Shown one piece after another: positions 1 through 12,420 of a stretch of DNA of 64,000 nucleotides. The notes under the pieces are model-generated. The model had not been told where the DNA came from, ran no database searches, and worked only from the letters and a program-made list of their open reading frames with translations. How positions within the stretch are numbered: position 1 is the first letter of the stretch; each line of letters starts with the position of its first letter. Made by a program: the position numbers and the translations under genes. The stretch covers positions 12,567,234-12,631,233 of the forward strand of contig NC_049903.1 in NCBI RefSeq assembly GCF_001411555.2, read 5' to 3'. This DNA comes from Juglans regia. Lineage: Eukaryota > Streptophyta > Magnoliopsida > Fagales > Juglandaceae.

Positions 1-1229
1 GGAGTGGGGGAGGAAACTAAGTTCCATCTTGTTAATTGGAATAAATTTTGTTCCCCAATTTCTAATGGAGGCTTGGGGATTCGCAATTTGAGGGCATTCA
101 ATAAAGCCCTTTTGGGGAAATGGTTATGGAGGTACCACTTGGAGGGGGATTCACTTTGGAAAGAGGTTATTGATCATGGATATGGAAGTGCTTGGGGGGG
201 TTGTGTTCTAATGAAGTGAGGGGGGGTGTATGGTGTGGGCTTATGGAAATTCATTAGGAGGGGTTGGAAGAGTTTTGCCACTCATATTTGTTTTGTAGCT
301 GGTGAGGGCTCTAGAATCAGATTTTGGTATGACGTTTGGTGTGGAGATCGCGCTCTCTTTAGGGCATTCCCAGCTCTCTATCGCATTCCTGTGAATCGGG
401 ATGCTTCTATGTCAGATCTGTTGGCATTTTCCCATGGTTCTCACCAGTTGGATGTTCTATTTAATAGGGATGTTCATGATTGGGAAATGAATATTGTTTC
501 TGAAATTTTCAGTCTTATATATTCTACACAAGGGCCAACGACACATGGGGATAGGATGCAATGGAGGCCCAATGGGAGCAAACGGTTTATTGTGAGATCT
601 TATTACAAGATGTTGGCATCACATGGTAATGTTCCTTTCTTGTGGAAGAGTATTTGGAGGTCTTGTGTGCCCTCTAAAGTAGCTTTCTTTGTATGGACCG
701 CCTCTCTTGGGAATATCTTGACCACGGACAATTTGAGGAAGCGGGGTCTCATTGTCATGTATTGGTGCTATTTGTGCAAGAAAGATGGGGAATCAGTTGA
801 TCGTTTATTACTGCATTGTGAGGTGACAAGAGTGTTGTGGGATGAGGTCTTTAGAAGAATTGGGGTGGCTTGGGTTATGCCTTTGAGGGTGGTGGATTTA
901 TTAGCCTGCTGGAAGAATATTCAAGGCTACCTCCAAGTGGCTACAGTTTGGAGGATGATTCTTTTGTGCATTATGTGGTGTATTTTGATGAAAAGGAATG
1001 ATCAGTGGTTTGAAGATATGGAGCGCACGATGGAGGAACTTCGGAACCTTTTTGTTCACACCTTATTGCTTTGGTTTTCAACCATTGTGCTTAATGGAAC
1101 TAGTGTTCATGATTTTCTGTCTTTAATTTCTGGTTCCTAGAATGTATTTAGGTGTTCTTTTGTATACTTCCTGCATACATGGGCTTCGTCTACTTCATTC
1201 GTATCAATAAAATTTTCATTCCATTATAA
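1..1229 (+). pseudogene. LINE non-LTR retrotransposon, 3' part (zf-RVT region), decayed
   Basis: This is the C-terminal end of a plant L1-type reverse transcriptase polyprotein, open from position 4 to 219 and again in the same frame from 226 to 1140. A TGA at 217-219 breaks the frame, so this copy is dead. The second part carries the zinc-binding zf-RVT region typical of plant LINEs, with the motifs FFVWTASLGNILTTDNL, CYLCKKDGES and DRLLLHCEV near residues 145-200. The 3' tail at 1141-1229 has the motif GTGTTCTTTTGTATACTTC and an AATAAA, and the same tail recurs elsewhere in the window. It starts beyond the left edge and probably lies in an upstream SS4 intron, in the same orientation as SS4. 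Confidence 0.85.
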
Positions 1230-1273
1230 AAAATAAATACTCTTTTGCATCAATTGCATGAATTATAACTTCA

Positions 1274-1506
1274 TTTTTTTTATTGCCATTGGGTTTCCGG
1301 GAACAGTGTCTCGACTAATCCTGGGGGTGCACAGGCCCTCGGCAAGGAGTTTCCTACAAGTACACCTCGGGTAAGTCAAGGGGAAAATCTCAATCCGATG
1401 GCCCCTAGAGATTGTTTGCACCCAATGGGGGATTCGAACCTTGGACCTTAGAGGGAACACACCACCAAGACCAAGGTCTTTACCACTTGAGCCAACCTCT
1501 AGGGGT
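1274..1506 (-). mobile_element. tRNA-derived SINE (family S), near full length
   Basis: Read on the minus strand, it begins ACCCCTAGAGG and carries a pol III A box (GGCTCAAGTGG) and B box (GGTTCGAATCC) at normal tRNA spacing. A tRNA-unrelated body follows, and it ends in AATGGCAATAAAAAAAA. Shorter copies of the same body lie at 8472-8697 and 57483-57579. No clear target duplication was found. It lies in the SS4 intron upstream of 1862. Confidence 0.75.
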
Positions 1507-1532
1507 TTTTAAAAATAAAAGTAAATCAAAAG

Positions 1533-1567
1533 CGACTCTGCTGGGGATCGAACCCAGAATCTCTGGT
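1533..1567 (-). pseudogene. 3' half of a tRNA-Arg(ACG)
   Basis: The minus strand reads the 3' strand of the anticodon stem, the variable loop, the T arm (CTGGGTTCGATCCCCAG) and the acceptor strand CAGAGTCG. This fits the 3' half of plant nuclear tRNA-Arg(ACG) as I remember it, and TTTT follows shortly. The 5' half and the anticodon loop are missing: upstream sequence is unrelated. It cannot make a tRNA. Confidence 0.6.
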
Positions 1568-1861
1568 GTTTATAACGTCACGTTGGATGATATGATTGTA
1601 GAGGAAAAAGTAACAATCAAAACTTTCTATCACCGTTAATAACTATAGCTCAACATCGTGGAACTGTGGTTTCCCACTTATGTAATAATAGGTGATAGCC
1701 AAAGAAAGAATTGGAGTTATTGATCTATCTTCTTTTTTAAACAAACGAGTGTACTGTTTGTGTATGTCGGTGTATATCGAGATGGCTGAACCATTTAAAA
1801 GATTATAATCTTCTACTTGTTGGTGACGGTATATTGTAATTATTCTTTGGTTGTCTCACAG

Positions 1862-4800
1862 GCTATAAACATAAGTGGTGACAAGCAACTTTCGGGTGTT
1901 CAACAGGAGGACTTGATTGGCATGATAAGATATGCAGAAAAAAGTAGGACGTCTGCTAACTCGTAAAAGTTCTTTTGATATTTTTCTCCGTACGTTAGTG
2001 CCTTTGTTTCAATTCTGAGTGAAATATATGTGCCTGTGTTGTCATTCTTGCTATAGATGTCCTTCTTCTAAATCAAGCCCGAGTGAGTGCACTTGAAGAT
2101 CTTGAAAAGATTATCACTGAGAAGGAGACACTGCAAGGAGAGATCAATGCTTTGGAGACGAAACTGGCAGAAACTGACGCCCGGATTAAAGTTGCTGCCC
2201 AAGAAAAGATACGTCTGGAACTCCTGGAAGACCAGTTAGAGAAGCTGCAGAATGAACTGGCTCACAGGGATGTTACTGAGTTAAGTGAGATTGATATGAA
2301 TGAGAATCATCACAAACTTTTGCATAATGAAGCGTATGTACTAGATAGTGTTAGTTCTGTTAGCAAGGAGCTTAACTCATTGAGGAAAGAGAATATCTCC
2401 CTCAAGAATGATATAGAAGTACTTAAGACTAGTCTTAGTGATGTCAAGAACACAGATGAGCGCGTGCTTTTACTGGAAAGAGAACGCTCATTGCTGGAGT
2501 CTTCCTTGAAAGACTTGGAGTCTAAACTGTCTGTTTCTCAGGAAGATGTTTCCAAAATTTCCACTCTGAAAGCTGAATACAAGAGCTTGTGGGAGAAGGT
2601 AGAAAATCTACAGGTATTGTTAGATAAGGCAACAAAACAGGCAGATCAAGCTATTATAGTATTGCAGCAAAACCAAGAGCTCCGGAAGAAGGTTGATAAA
2701 CTGGAAGAATCCCTTGAAGAAGCTAATGTCTATAAGCTCTCATCAGAAAAATTGCAACAATATAATGAACTAATGCAACAAAAAATCAAACTGTTGGATG
2801 ACCGTCTTCAAAGGTCTGATGAAGAGATTAATTCTTGTGTACAATTATATCAAGAATCAGTGAAGGAATTTCAAGATACACTTAATAGTTTGAAAGAAGA
2901 GAGCAAGAAAAGGGCAGCAGATCAATATGTGGATGACATGCCTTTGGAATTTTGGAGCCGTTTATTGCTCATAATAGATGGTTGGTTGCTTGAGAAAAAA
3001 GTATCAACCAATGATGCAAATTTATTGAGAGAAATGGTATGGAACAGAGATGGACAAATTTACAATGCATACATGGCATGCAAGGAAAAGACTGAACGGG
3101 AGGCTATAACTACGTTTCTCAGGCTGATATCATCACCAGAACGGTATTAATTATTTAAACCTAAATTTAGAAAACATGTAGGCTGTGGTTTAATTTGTGC
3201 CCTTTGTTGACCAGTCCAGGATTACATATCATTCATATTGCAGCAGAGATGGCACCGGTTGCTAAGGTGAACTCAACTTACTGCAGTACATTTTTTCAAG
3301 TTTTTACTTTATTTTTTTGAAAATGTTAATATATTTCTTTGTTATGCTTATTCAAAATGACATTACACCCTTCAAAATTACTCAATATTACTTGAGAAAT
3401 TTGATGTTGTTTTATCATCTGTCTAAAGGAAATCTAAGTTTGGGGAACATCTCAAGGGAGGTCCATTCAAGTTGGAAGTAGCATATTATGTCAAGTTATT
3501 TTAGTATATGCTTTTTTAAAATTACGTTACACACTTTCATCATTAATAAAACTTACCATACTTGCAAAAAATTATGTTACACTGCTTAGTAGACAGACAG
3601 TGTTACTTGAGGAATTCAAAAGAAGTCAATATCACATGCTATTAAAGAATCTCTATATTGCATTATCATCCGTTTAAAGGAAATGTAAGGGGGAATCTTG
3701 AGGAACTTCCATTCAAGTTAGAAGTAACATGTTATGTCAAATTATCTTAGTGGGTATAGCATGTCAGCATCCGCAGCTCTACTTAAGCTTATTTAGTAAG
3801 ATGCTTAATAGCACTTGAAACTTGCCTGTAGTATAGTTTCCATGTTCAGAACTGCAGTTTTCTTTCTGGCTAAATACCTGAATTGGACAATTGTGTAGAC
3901 AAATTGTTAGTTTGTCCTCTTTGGCTGAACTGTTTGGTTGATCCTTTTCTTTGTAAAACCGCATACGGCTTCAAAGAAGCGTTACCCTTCTCTGAAAAAA
4001 TGGGACAAAAAACAATATGGTATATTATTATTACAAATTATTAGACTAACCCAAAAGTTTATTGTTATTGCCAATAAGTTATGATAGTCGTTATTTATCC
4101 TTTGGAGCCCATCAAACTAAGCATGTTAGCGTCTCCTTGATGCTTTAATGCTGTGCTTTATGACCTAATCTGAGCTCATATTTGGTCATTAACTTTTGTT
4201 TTACAAGTGTTTTTAGATTATACAGCACACTATTCAATTGGCAATGTGGTGACATAAAGTACAGATGTAAAAAATAGGCCATATAACTTTTTCAATTGCC
4301 TGCCCATCCAAAGTATCTACCCAGACTCTTCTCTGGCAGTGTGGCGGGTATTTTCCACTTGGGAGGATTTTCTTTTTCAGCAAGTGATGGGAGAGACAGC
4401 CTTGCAAAGACCTGCAATGGTCAAGCCTTATTTTTATTTTTTTTCTTTATATTGAACGAGGCATTGCACACCACAGAAAATGTTTCCCCATCCTGCTTGC
4501 ACATACAGCCCCATTTAAACACCACCCAACTTGGAAATTACTTTTACAAGGGTTGTTAGTTACATTTGGTCCTCTGGATTCCTCTTCTCTATTTACAAGG
4601 TTTACCATCTATTGTTCTTATTTCATATCTTTGTATACAGGTAATTTTTTCTTTTGTATCTCATCTGCCATGCTAATGCAAAAGCTTCTGGCTGTGAAAA
4701 TGTTCCATTGACGTGTTTACTGTGCCATGTTTTGCCCTTGAAAGTAGCATAATATTTTGTCAGGCTTTTGTCTAGTTTTCTGCTTTGACCCATTTTCTCT

Positions 4801-7800
4801 TCTAGTGCTGATCATGAGTCCCTGTGGAATATGAAAATAAATTTTAAACTTTTAGTTTAGTTAAAAAAATTTAACTTACTCTGAGTCACAAAAAAAGTTG
4901 ATGCTATAATCACAATTAGTGCAAAATCTTATGCTTTTTCATTTACAGGTGGGTGGTTTGGGGGATGTTGTAAGTGGTCTTAGCAAATCTTTACAGAAGA
5001 GGGGACACCTTGTCGAAATTGTTCTTCCAAAATATGACTGCATGGAATATGATCGAATTCGTGACTTAAGGGTGAGTTGTGATTTTGGAAACTATTTTAA
5101 AGTGCCCGAGTTCCATGAACATCTTAATGACCTGATTACTGGTACAGGCCCTAGATGTGATGGTAGAATCATACTTTGCCGGTCAGCTATTCAAAAATAA
5201 AATCTGGGTCGGCACTGTTGAAGGTTAAGGATTTCATAATATTTGTTTGCATTGTATATTTTAGCATCATGTACTTACTACAGTTTTAATTACGCAGGTC
5301 TTCCAGTTTATTTAATTGAGCCTCATCATCCTGAAAATTTCTTCTGGAGAGGACAATTTTATGGCGAGCATGATGATTTCAAACGTTTTTCTTTTTTTAG
5401 TCGTGCAGCGCTTGAGTTACTTCTTCAAGCTGGCAAGAAACCAGACATAATTCATTGCCATGATTGGCAGACAGCTTTTGTTGTATGGACCGTTTAAAAC
5501 TTTTTTATTGACCCATGCTTTCTTTGAGCTTCTGACATTTATTTTCATATATGCATTGTTAGTTTAAATAACTATTTTGTTTTGATTTCTTAGGCTCCAC
5601 TTTATTGGGATTTATATGCCCCTAAAGGATTTAACTCGGCTAGAATATGTTTTACATGCCACAACTTTGAGTACCAAGGGACTGCTCCTGCTTCAGAATT
5701 GGCATCCTGTGGTCTCGATGTCCATCAGCTAAATAGACCAGATAGAATGCAAGATAACTCTGCACATGATAGGGTCAATCCTGTTAAGGTATGGCATTTT
5801 ATGGATTCCTTTATTAGTATATCATTCTTCGAAACATGCATATATTTTAAATATTTCTGTTTTTCAGGGTGGAATTGTATTTTCCAATATTGTGACAACA
5901 GTATCACCTACTTATGCACAAGAGGTGCGGACTGCTGAGGTATGATGTTGCGTTGGTTTTACTGCATTTACTTATAGTCATTACAATAAGGCTCCGACTG
6001 AGATTTTTTTTTTTTTTGTTTGGGGGGGGGGGGGCAGAGAAAGTACCTCTATCATTCGCATTAGGTAACCTATATGTAGTGATTTTACAAGAAATAATGG
6101 AATGGCATTGGTGTTCACAACTACAAATTTTCTTTGCCATGACTAGAGTCTTAAGCAAAATGCCTAGATTTTAAGCAAGTGTTCAAATCACTCTCATTGG
6201 TTTTCATTCTTAAATCTATGGTTGCATATCCTTGATTGTTACTGAAGGTGGTATTGGTACTTTATGATTTACAGGGAGGAAGAGGTCTTCATTCAACCCT
6301 TAATTCTCACTCCAAAAAGTTCATTGGAATTCTAAACGGAATTGATACTGATGCATGGAATCCTGCCACTGATATATTTCTCAAAGTCCAGTACACTGCA
6401 AATGATCTTCAAGGGAAAGCAGAAAATAAGAAAGCTGTGCAAAGGCATCTACAGCTTTCTTCAGCAGATATCAAGAAGCCACTGGTAATTTTGTTTTACC
6501 AAATGATTAGTTTGTGAGGAGAAGACACATCATATCACATTAAGTTTTCATGTTTAATAAGATTTCAGATTCATTAAATCATAATATGCAGCATTGATAG
6601 AGGTATTATAATGTGTTGCCCTTTGAAAAAGTTATGAGAGGCCTAATCAACTCCAGATCCTGGACAAAGCTTCTAGGGGTACTGCCATGCATACATGTAG
6701 AAGTTTCCAGCATGGAGGCTTAAGATGTACACCTATATCCATAAATTATTTATCAATATTTAGCACTTCAATGGATTGCACAGCCAACAACATCTTTGCT
6801 GTTAAGTTACTTTGTTTGAGGATTTGGTTTTGTACTATCCATGTTAATGCTTAACAAAAACTTAACAAAAGATAAAGAAGCATCAATGATGAGGTAGAGA
6901 AGTCTATTCTGTATTATTGTCTAGGCACTTCAATCTCTTTTATCGAGGGAAGTGGTTTTGATATCATAATAATTAGCTTAAAATGTATCTTTGGCCGTTT
7001 GTATGTTCTAATTTCACTGGATGATATGATGCCATGTAGGTAGTCTCCATGTTCTTTATTTTTTGGAAGAAATAACACTACTACAAAGATTCAATGCATG
7101 ACAGGATAAGGGTTTGCGAGGGAGGAGGCTCCTCCCGTGTGTAGCCTAATATTGCCACTATATCTCATTGACATTTTTCTTTATTTTACAGTGGTCAAGC
7201 TTCTTGAATTCTTGATTGATTCTGTTCAATCTATTATTTTATAGGTAGGGTGCATAACAAGATTGGTGCCACAGAAAGGTGTTCATCTTATTAGACATGC
7301 AATATATCGAACATTGGAGTTGGGAGGACAGTTTATACTTCTTGGCTCAAGCCCAGTCCCACATATTCAGGTAGTGTTTTACTTTTCTTCTTGGCAATCT
7401 GCAATTTCCTTTATCCCCCACAGTCTGCTCAAACAAAAGGAAAGAAAGATAAAGAGAATAGGGACATTCTCACTTGATTGAAGTAGTTGGTTTGTGGCTT
7501 TGAAAGCCTTATCTGAATTATATGTTATGTGTTTATATCACATCAATATTTCGTGTTAATTTTAACAATGTGGAGAATCAAGATCAGATCCACGGAGTAT
7601 TTAATGGTAGAAAATTCAGAAATATTATCCTGCAAGTTGAGAAACCTCCTCCTGCTGCAGATCTGTATGAGGAACTTTTTTTAAATTCGGAAGATTCTTA
7701 TAACGGTAAGTGCAGCTGTCTGTGCAATGATAAAATTTAGAGAACTGTAGTACTTAAGCAATAAATATCCATAGGACCAGTCCATATTTATCTAGTACTT

Positions 7801-10482
7801 AAAGAAATTAGTATTGAGTTTGCCTCATTGTGATGCACCCCAGAACCGGCACTTAGCTTTGCAGATAGTCCATATTTCTTTATAAGCTTGTCATTATATT
7901 ACAAGAAGTTAAAGTAGGAGTTATTCTGCAGAGAGTGTCTCTATACCTATCCTATGAAGATTTGAGTAGATATACTTCAGTTTTGGAAATTTTTGTGACA
8001 GTGCATTTGATCTGAAGCAGTTTTGTTTTGTTTTCAACATGGTTATCGTAGTGTACTCTGCTCTTGAAGTGCCAGTGATCTGTTTGAAATGGCTAAAGCC
8101 TGTAATTTCATAGTCTTATTTGATTAGAGTTTTCTTTATAAAATAATAAATATACATATGTGGCGCTCCACTAAATCACACCATCAAGGAATTTCCTTTT
8201 ATAAACCCCACCCTTCTCTCGAGTAGACTTCAACTTAATTGTTTGTATTGTTACACATTTTTAGTGGTGTTCTACATCATTATTGGTGTTAAGGGCCAAA
8301 AACCGGTGTATCAATTGATATGCTGTCTTAGGAGATAGCACATTATCTGAGAAGTATACATGTAAGAGCTATGAAATGCTCATTAAAGGATTTCACTGAC
8401 TCGGTATGTAAAACTTTTGATTTAATGAACGAATAGTAGATCATGAGAGTAAAAAATAATAATAAATGAACCGAATCCCACTAGGTGCAAACAATCTAAG
8501 GGCCATCGGAACTTATAAAAAAAAAAATTTAGGGGCCATCGGACTGGGAGATTTTTCCCTGGAATTACCCGATGTGCACGGAAAACTCCTTGTCGAGAGC
8601 CTGTGCACTTTCAGGGAACTCCTTACCTCAGGCCTATGCACCCCCGGGATTAATCAGGATGCTGTTCTTGGACACCCGGTGCCAATAAAACAAAAATAAT
8701 AATAATAAATGGACTTGGATAATGTCTGTCAATAAAACTTGAGATTTTTCTTCTTTTTTTTTTTTTTTGGGGGGGGGTCAGAGATACAGTGTTTTAAGTT
8801 AAATTGAGAGGAAGGCATCTTTGAGCTATATCCCTGACATGTGGATAATGAAAATATCAAATAGACTGAAGTTTCCTTGTTGCTTCTTACACATGTAGGT
8901 TATATGTAATTTCATCATGAGAAATCGCTTCTCCCAAAAATTTAAGTTGATGAGAAAATGTAAATTTTATTATTTATATTATGTCTTGACACTCCCCCTC
9001 AAGTGTGAGCCCCCCCTAATAAAGGGGCCCAACATGTAGGCTATGTAATTAAATTGGATAAGTGTAGAGTTAAGGTTCGAACTCAAGACCTCTGCTCTGA
9101 TACCATGTGAAAATCTCCATTTGTCTCAAAAGAGGTAGATTTTATTATTTATATTATATCTTAACAATAACTACTATATTTTTTTCCCTGTTAGACATTC
9201 GAAGACAAGGAGCGGACTTTAGAGGAGCTTCGAGCTTTATTTTTCCACACCTTACTTTTTTGGGCTGTGGCTGTAGATTTTAATGACCTAAATGTACATG
9301 ATTTTCTTGTTTCTTTTATAGCAACTTAGATAGGTCTTACCTCTAGTATAACTTCTTGTGTACTTGGGCTTTGCCTATTCTTATTTAATACTATTGTTTA
9401 CCTATAAAAAAAAAAATATTTTTTTCCCTGTTGTGTACTTTCTTTGTTTGATAAGTCAAACAGTCATATAGTTTATGCTGACTAATACATGTTAGTTTAC
9501 TTGTACATTTTTTTAGTAAGTACTAAAGCATGTTTATTTTTTATCTTGCAGAGAGAATTTGAGGGTATTGCAAACCATTTTCAGAACCATGATCACATTC
9601 GGTTGATATTGAAGTATGATGAGTCTCTTTCCCATTCCATATATGCAGCTTCTGATATGTTCATCATCCCATCTATCTTTGAGCCATGTGGCCTTACACA
9701 GGTAACGTCTGCATTCATTCCTAAGCAAAACTTCTTGAACAGAAAACAGCTTGAGCAAATCACTCCCTCATCAAACATTACTAATTCCTTACTGACTCTT
9801 TCCAGATGATAGCCATGAGATATGGTTCTATACCAATTGCAAGAAAAACGGGTGGTCTGAATGACAGGTGGGGTACTTTATGCCTCCTTGAATATAACAT
9901 CACCACATTGTTCATTTGAGAGGACTTACCGGAATCATTGTATTCTTCTTCTTCTTCTTCTGTAGTGTTTTCGACATTGATGATGATACAATACCTCTCG
10001 AATTTCGAAACGGATTTACATTTTTGACACCTGATGAACAGGTATGTCAGTGGAGTAATGGCATGTGGTTGAGTAGTTTTGTGTAAGTGTTTACATAATT
10101 TCCTCCCGGCTCCATGCATGGGGCTTTAGTTGGCACTTTTCTGCTCCAGTATGTTAGAGGCTTGGGCCATTGCAGCTAACTACTTGAAATCTTAGCCTCC
10201 TATGTAAAGACCAGTTTTGTCCTCCCTTCTTTTTGCATGGCTCTCCACTCTGTAATGATGTTCCCTTTTGCAGTTCCCTGTTGTAATGCATCCTTATTTT
10301 GACAGGGTGTAAACAATGCTTTGGAACGTGCATTTAACCTCTACAAAAATAACCCTGACATTTGGAAGCAGCTTGTTCAGAAGGACATGAATATAGATTT
10401 TAGTTGGGACTCTTCGGCAGCGCACTATGAGGAACTCTACTCAAAGTCTGTTGCAAGAGCAAGGGCTGCAATTCGGACTTAA
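1862..10482 (+). CDS. SS4: Starch synthase 4 (5' exons outside the window)
   Basis: SS4 transfers glucose from ADP-glucose to alpha-1,4-glucan in plastids and is needed to start starch granules. Exons: 1862-1943, 2057-3143, 3215-3266, 4949-5071, 5148-5223, 5298-5482, 5594-5788, 5868-5939, 6275-6484, 7245-7370, 9552-9701, 9806-9867, 9966-10041 and 10306-10482 (stop TAA). All junctions are GT-AG and keep frame, giving 890 residues. The large second exon encodes the long coiled coil that marks SS4. After it comes the GT5 catalytic half with [19 protein letters not shown] (ADP-glucose loop), [22 protein letters not shown] and the C-terminal KTGGLND. The Arabidopsis protein is about 1040 aa, so about 150 N-terminal residues with the transit peptide lie to the left. 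The 3215 acceptor was chosen because the one at 3220 breaks the frame. Intron 7371-9551 is full of retroelements. Confidence 0.95.
3412..3751. repeat. Diverged direct repeat inside an SS4 intron
   Basis: A unit of about 90 bp at 3412-3505 recurs at 3661-3751. Shared words include CTAAAGGAAAT or TTTAAAGGAAAT, CCATTCAAGTT(G/A)GAAGTA and TTATGTCAA(G/A)TTAT. Both lie in intron 3267-4948, which otherwise shows no recognisable feature. Confidence 0.6.
7522..7706 (+). other. Cryptic exon-like open stretch in an SS4 intron
   Basis: The frame is open for 72 codons (7522-7740). The stretch ends at a strong donor (ACG, then GTAAGT, at about 7706). Its sequence looks coding ([20 protein letters not shown]) but matches nothing in SS4 that I know: the catalytic reading runs directly from the exon ending at 7370 to the one starting at 9552. 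It may be an alternative cassette exon or a captured fragment of another gene. I do not recognise the family. Confidence 0.3.
8472..8697 (+). mobile_element. SINE family S, 5'-truncated, with 17-bp target duplication
   Basis: The body matches the 1274-1506 SINE on the opposite strand and starts within the B box. It ends GCCAATAAAACAAAAAT. The flanks are a 17-bp duplication with one mismatch: AATAATAATAAATGAAC at 8455-8471 and AATAATAATAAATGGAC at 8698-8714. It lies in SS4 intron 7371-9551. Confidence 0.8.
8511..8525 (+). mobile_element. Minimal LINE-tail insertion nested in the SINE
   Basis: ACTTATA plus poly(A) interrupts the SINE body. It is flanked by an 18-bp duplication with two mismatches, AATCTAAGGGCCATCGGA at 8493-8510 and AATTTAGGGGCCATCGGA at 8526-8543. 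The inserted bases match the extreme 3' end of the LINEs in this window (CTTATmAAAAA). Confidence 0.65.
8918..9166 (-). mobile_element. TRIM-like miniature LTR element
   Basis: Two short LTR copies (8918-8991 and 9106-9166) share TTTTATTATTTATATTAT(G/A)TCTT and both run TG...CA. In minus-strand sense the primer-binding site TGGTATCAGAGC (9105-9094, matching initiator tRNA-Met) directly follows the 5' LTR. The purine tract TTGAGGGGGAG precedes the 3' LTR. The interior of about 115 bp has no coding capacity. I saw no matching 5-bp target duplication. Confidence 0.75.
9193..9415 (+). mobile_element. 5'-truncated LINE with 17-bp target duplication
   Basis: It resembles the last codons and 3' tail of the LINE at the left edge ([15 protein letters not shown]..., then CTTGTGTACTTGGGCTTTGCC) and ends in poly(A). 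It is flanked by perfect copies of ATATTTTTTTCCCTGTT at 9176-9192 and 9416-9432, which is the signature of target-primed reverse transcription. Confidence 0.85.
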
Positions 10483-10788
10483 CTTTGCTTGCCAACGATA
10501 ATTCACAACCTCTTTGGTGAAAGGCTTGTTCTTACAAGCCTGCCCACCCGTTTAAACATTTTTGGGTGCGTCTGTATAAAGGTAGAGGTGAATTGGAATT
10601 CTTGATTCAGGGATGTTTAAAGTGGGACAGCCCCTCTAGCAAGCGGGGCGTGCAGCATGAGAGTAAATAGAGTTTTTATGGCTTTGACAAGGGTGAGAGC
10701 TGGCATTGTTGGTGGATTTCACGTTCCTTGCCCCATCTTCTCCCAACTTCCCAACTTCTTCCTCCATTTTATATGCTATTCACTTTAT

Positions 10789-10908
10789 AATAAAAGCAAC
10801 CTACCCCGGTTGTATGAGGTTCTCATATTCTTTTTTAGACCTTTAATGTATACCTGCTTTCACAGGAGTTCAAGTGTGCAATATCTTTTATGCTTTCAAT
10901 GTAATAAA
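10789..10908 (+). terminator. Candidate SS4 polyadenylation signals
   Basis: AATAAA occurs at 10789-10794 and 10903-10908, 307 and 421 bases after the SS4 stop codon, in a T-rich 3' UTR-like stretch. The usage is inferred. Confidence 0.45.
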
Positions 10909-11470
10909 AGACACATTCGATATAGAAAAATAAAGAGCTCATTGCCCTCAAGTTATACCTATACTCAAGTTCTTGGGCAAGACAGGCAAGCTTCATTCTG
11001 AGGAAATATTGTGGTGGAAGATGGAAAACCCTAAACATGATAAAAGCAAGGGTTCTCCATCAACAAGTTACAGGTGCCAGAAAAACAGGAAGATTGTTTT
11101 TCGATATCATTTCTTAGACCTATTTTGCTTGAAGCTACTCAACACAAGAAAACAACTTCCAGGCTTTGTATGTCGTCAGCATAAGAAACTAGAGTGCTTC
11201 ATTAAAGATAAGAAAAGAATAGAAAAATCTCCTGGTATCATCTGTGTCCGAACTCGAAGATCATTGACTTCACGAAACCAACTTTGCATGAATAAATCCC
11301 AGTAGGTTTTGGCCTGTCTTGTCTATATTATTACTTATTTAAGCATGAGTTTCATAATTATCTTGGAAATGTAACACAAAATTCACATTAAGCTCTTCAT
11401 TACTTTTTCAAACAAACAATCAATCATTTACATCCCAATATCAGTCCGAAAAGGGAAAATTCACTTTGTT
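10909..11470. other. Gap between convergent SS4 and LHCB1
   Basis: The two genes point tail-to-tail. This stretch should hold the LHCB1 3' UTR at its right end. The longest open frame (10973-11305) has no recognisable motif and I do not call it a gene. Confidence 0.5.

Positions 11471-12420
<950 letters not shown>

Noticed and set aside
3220..3266. Alternative SS4 acceptor at 3220 (CCAG then GATTAC)
   Set aside because: It shifts the frame and destroys [11 protein letters not shown]; the acceptor at 3214 keeps it.
10973..11305. 110-codon plus-strand open frame between SS4 and LHCB1
   Set aside because: Low-complexity basic composition and no family match; it lies where two 3' UTRs meet.
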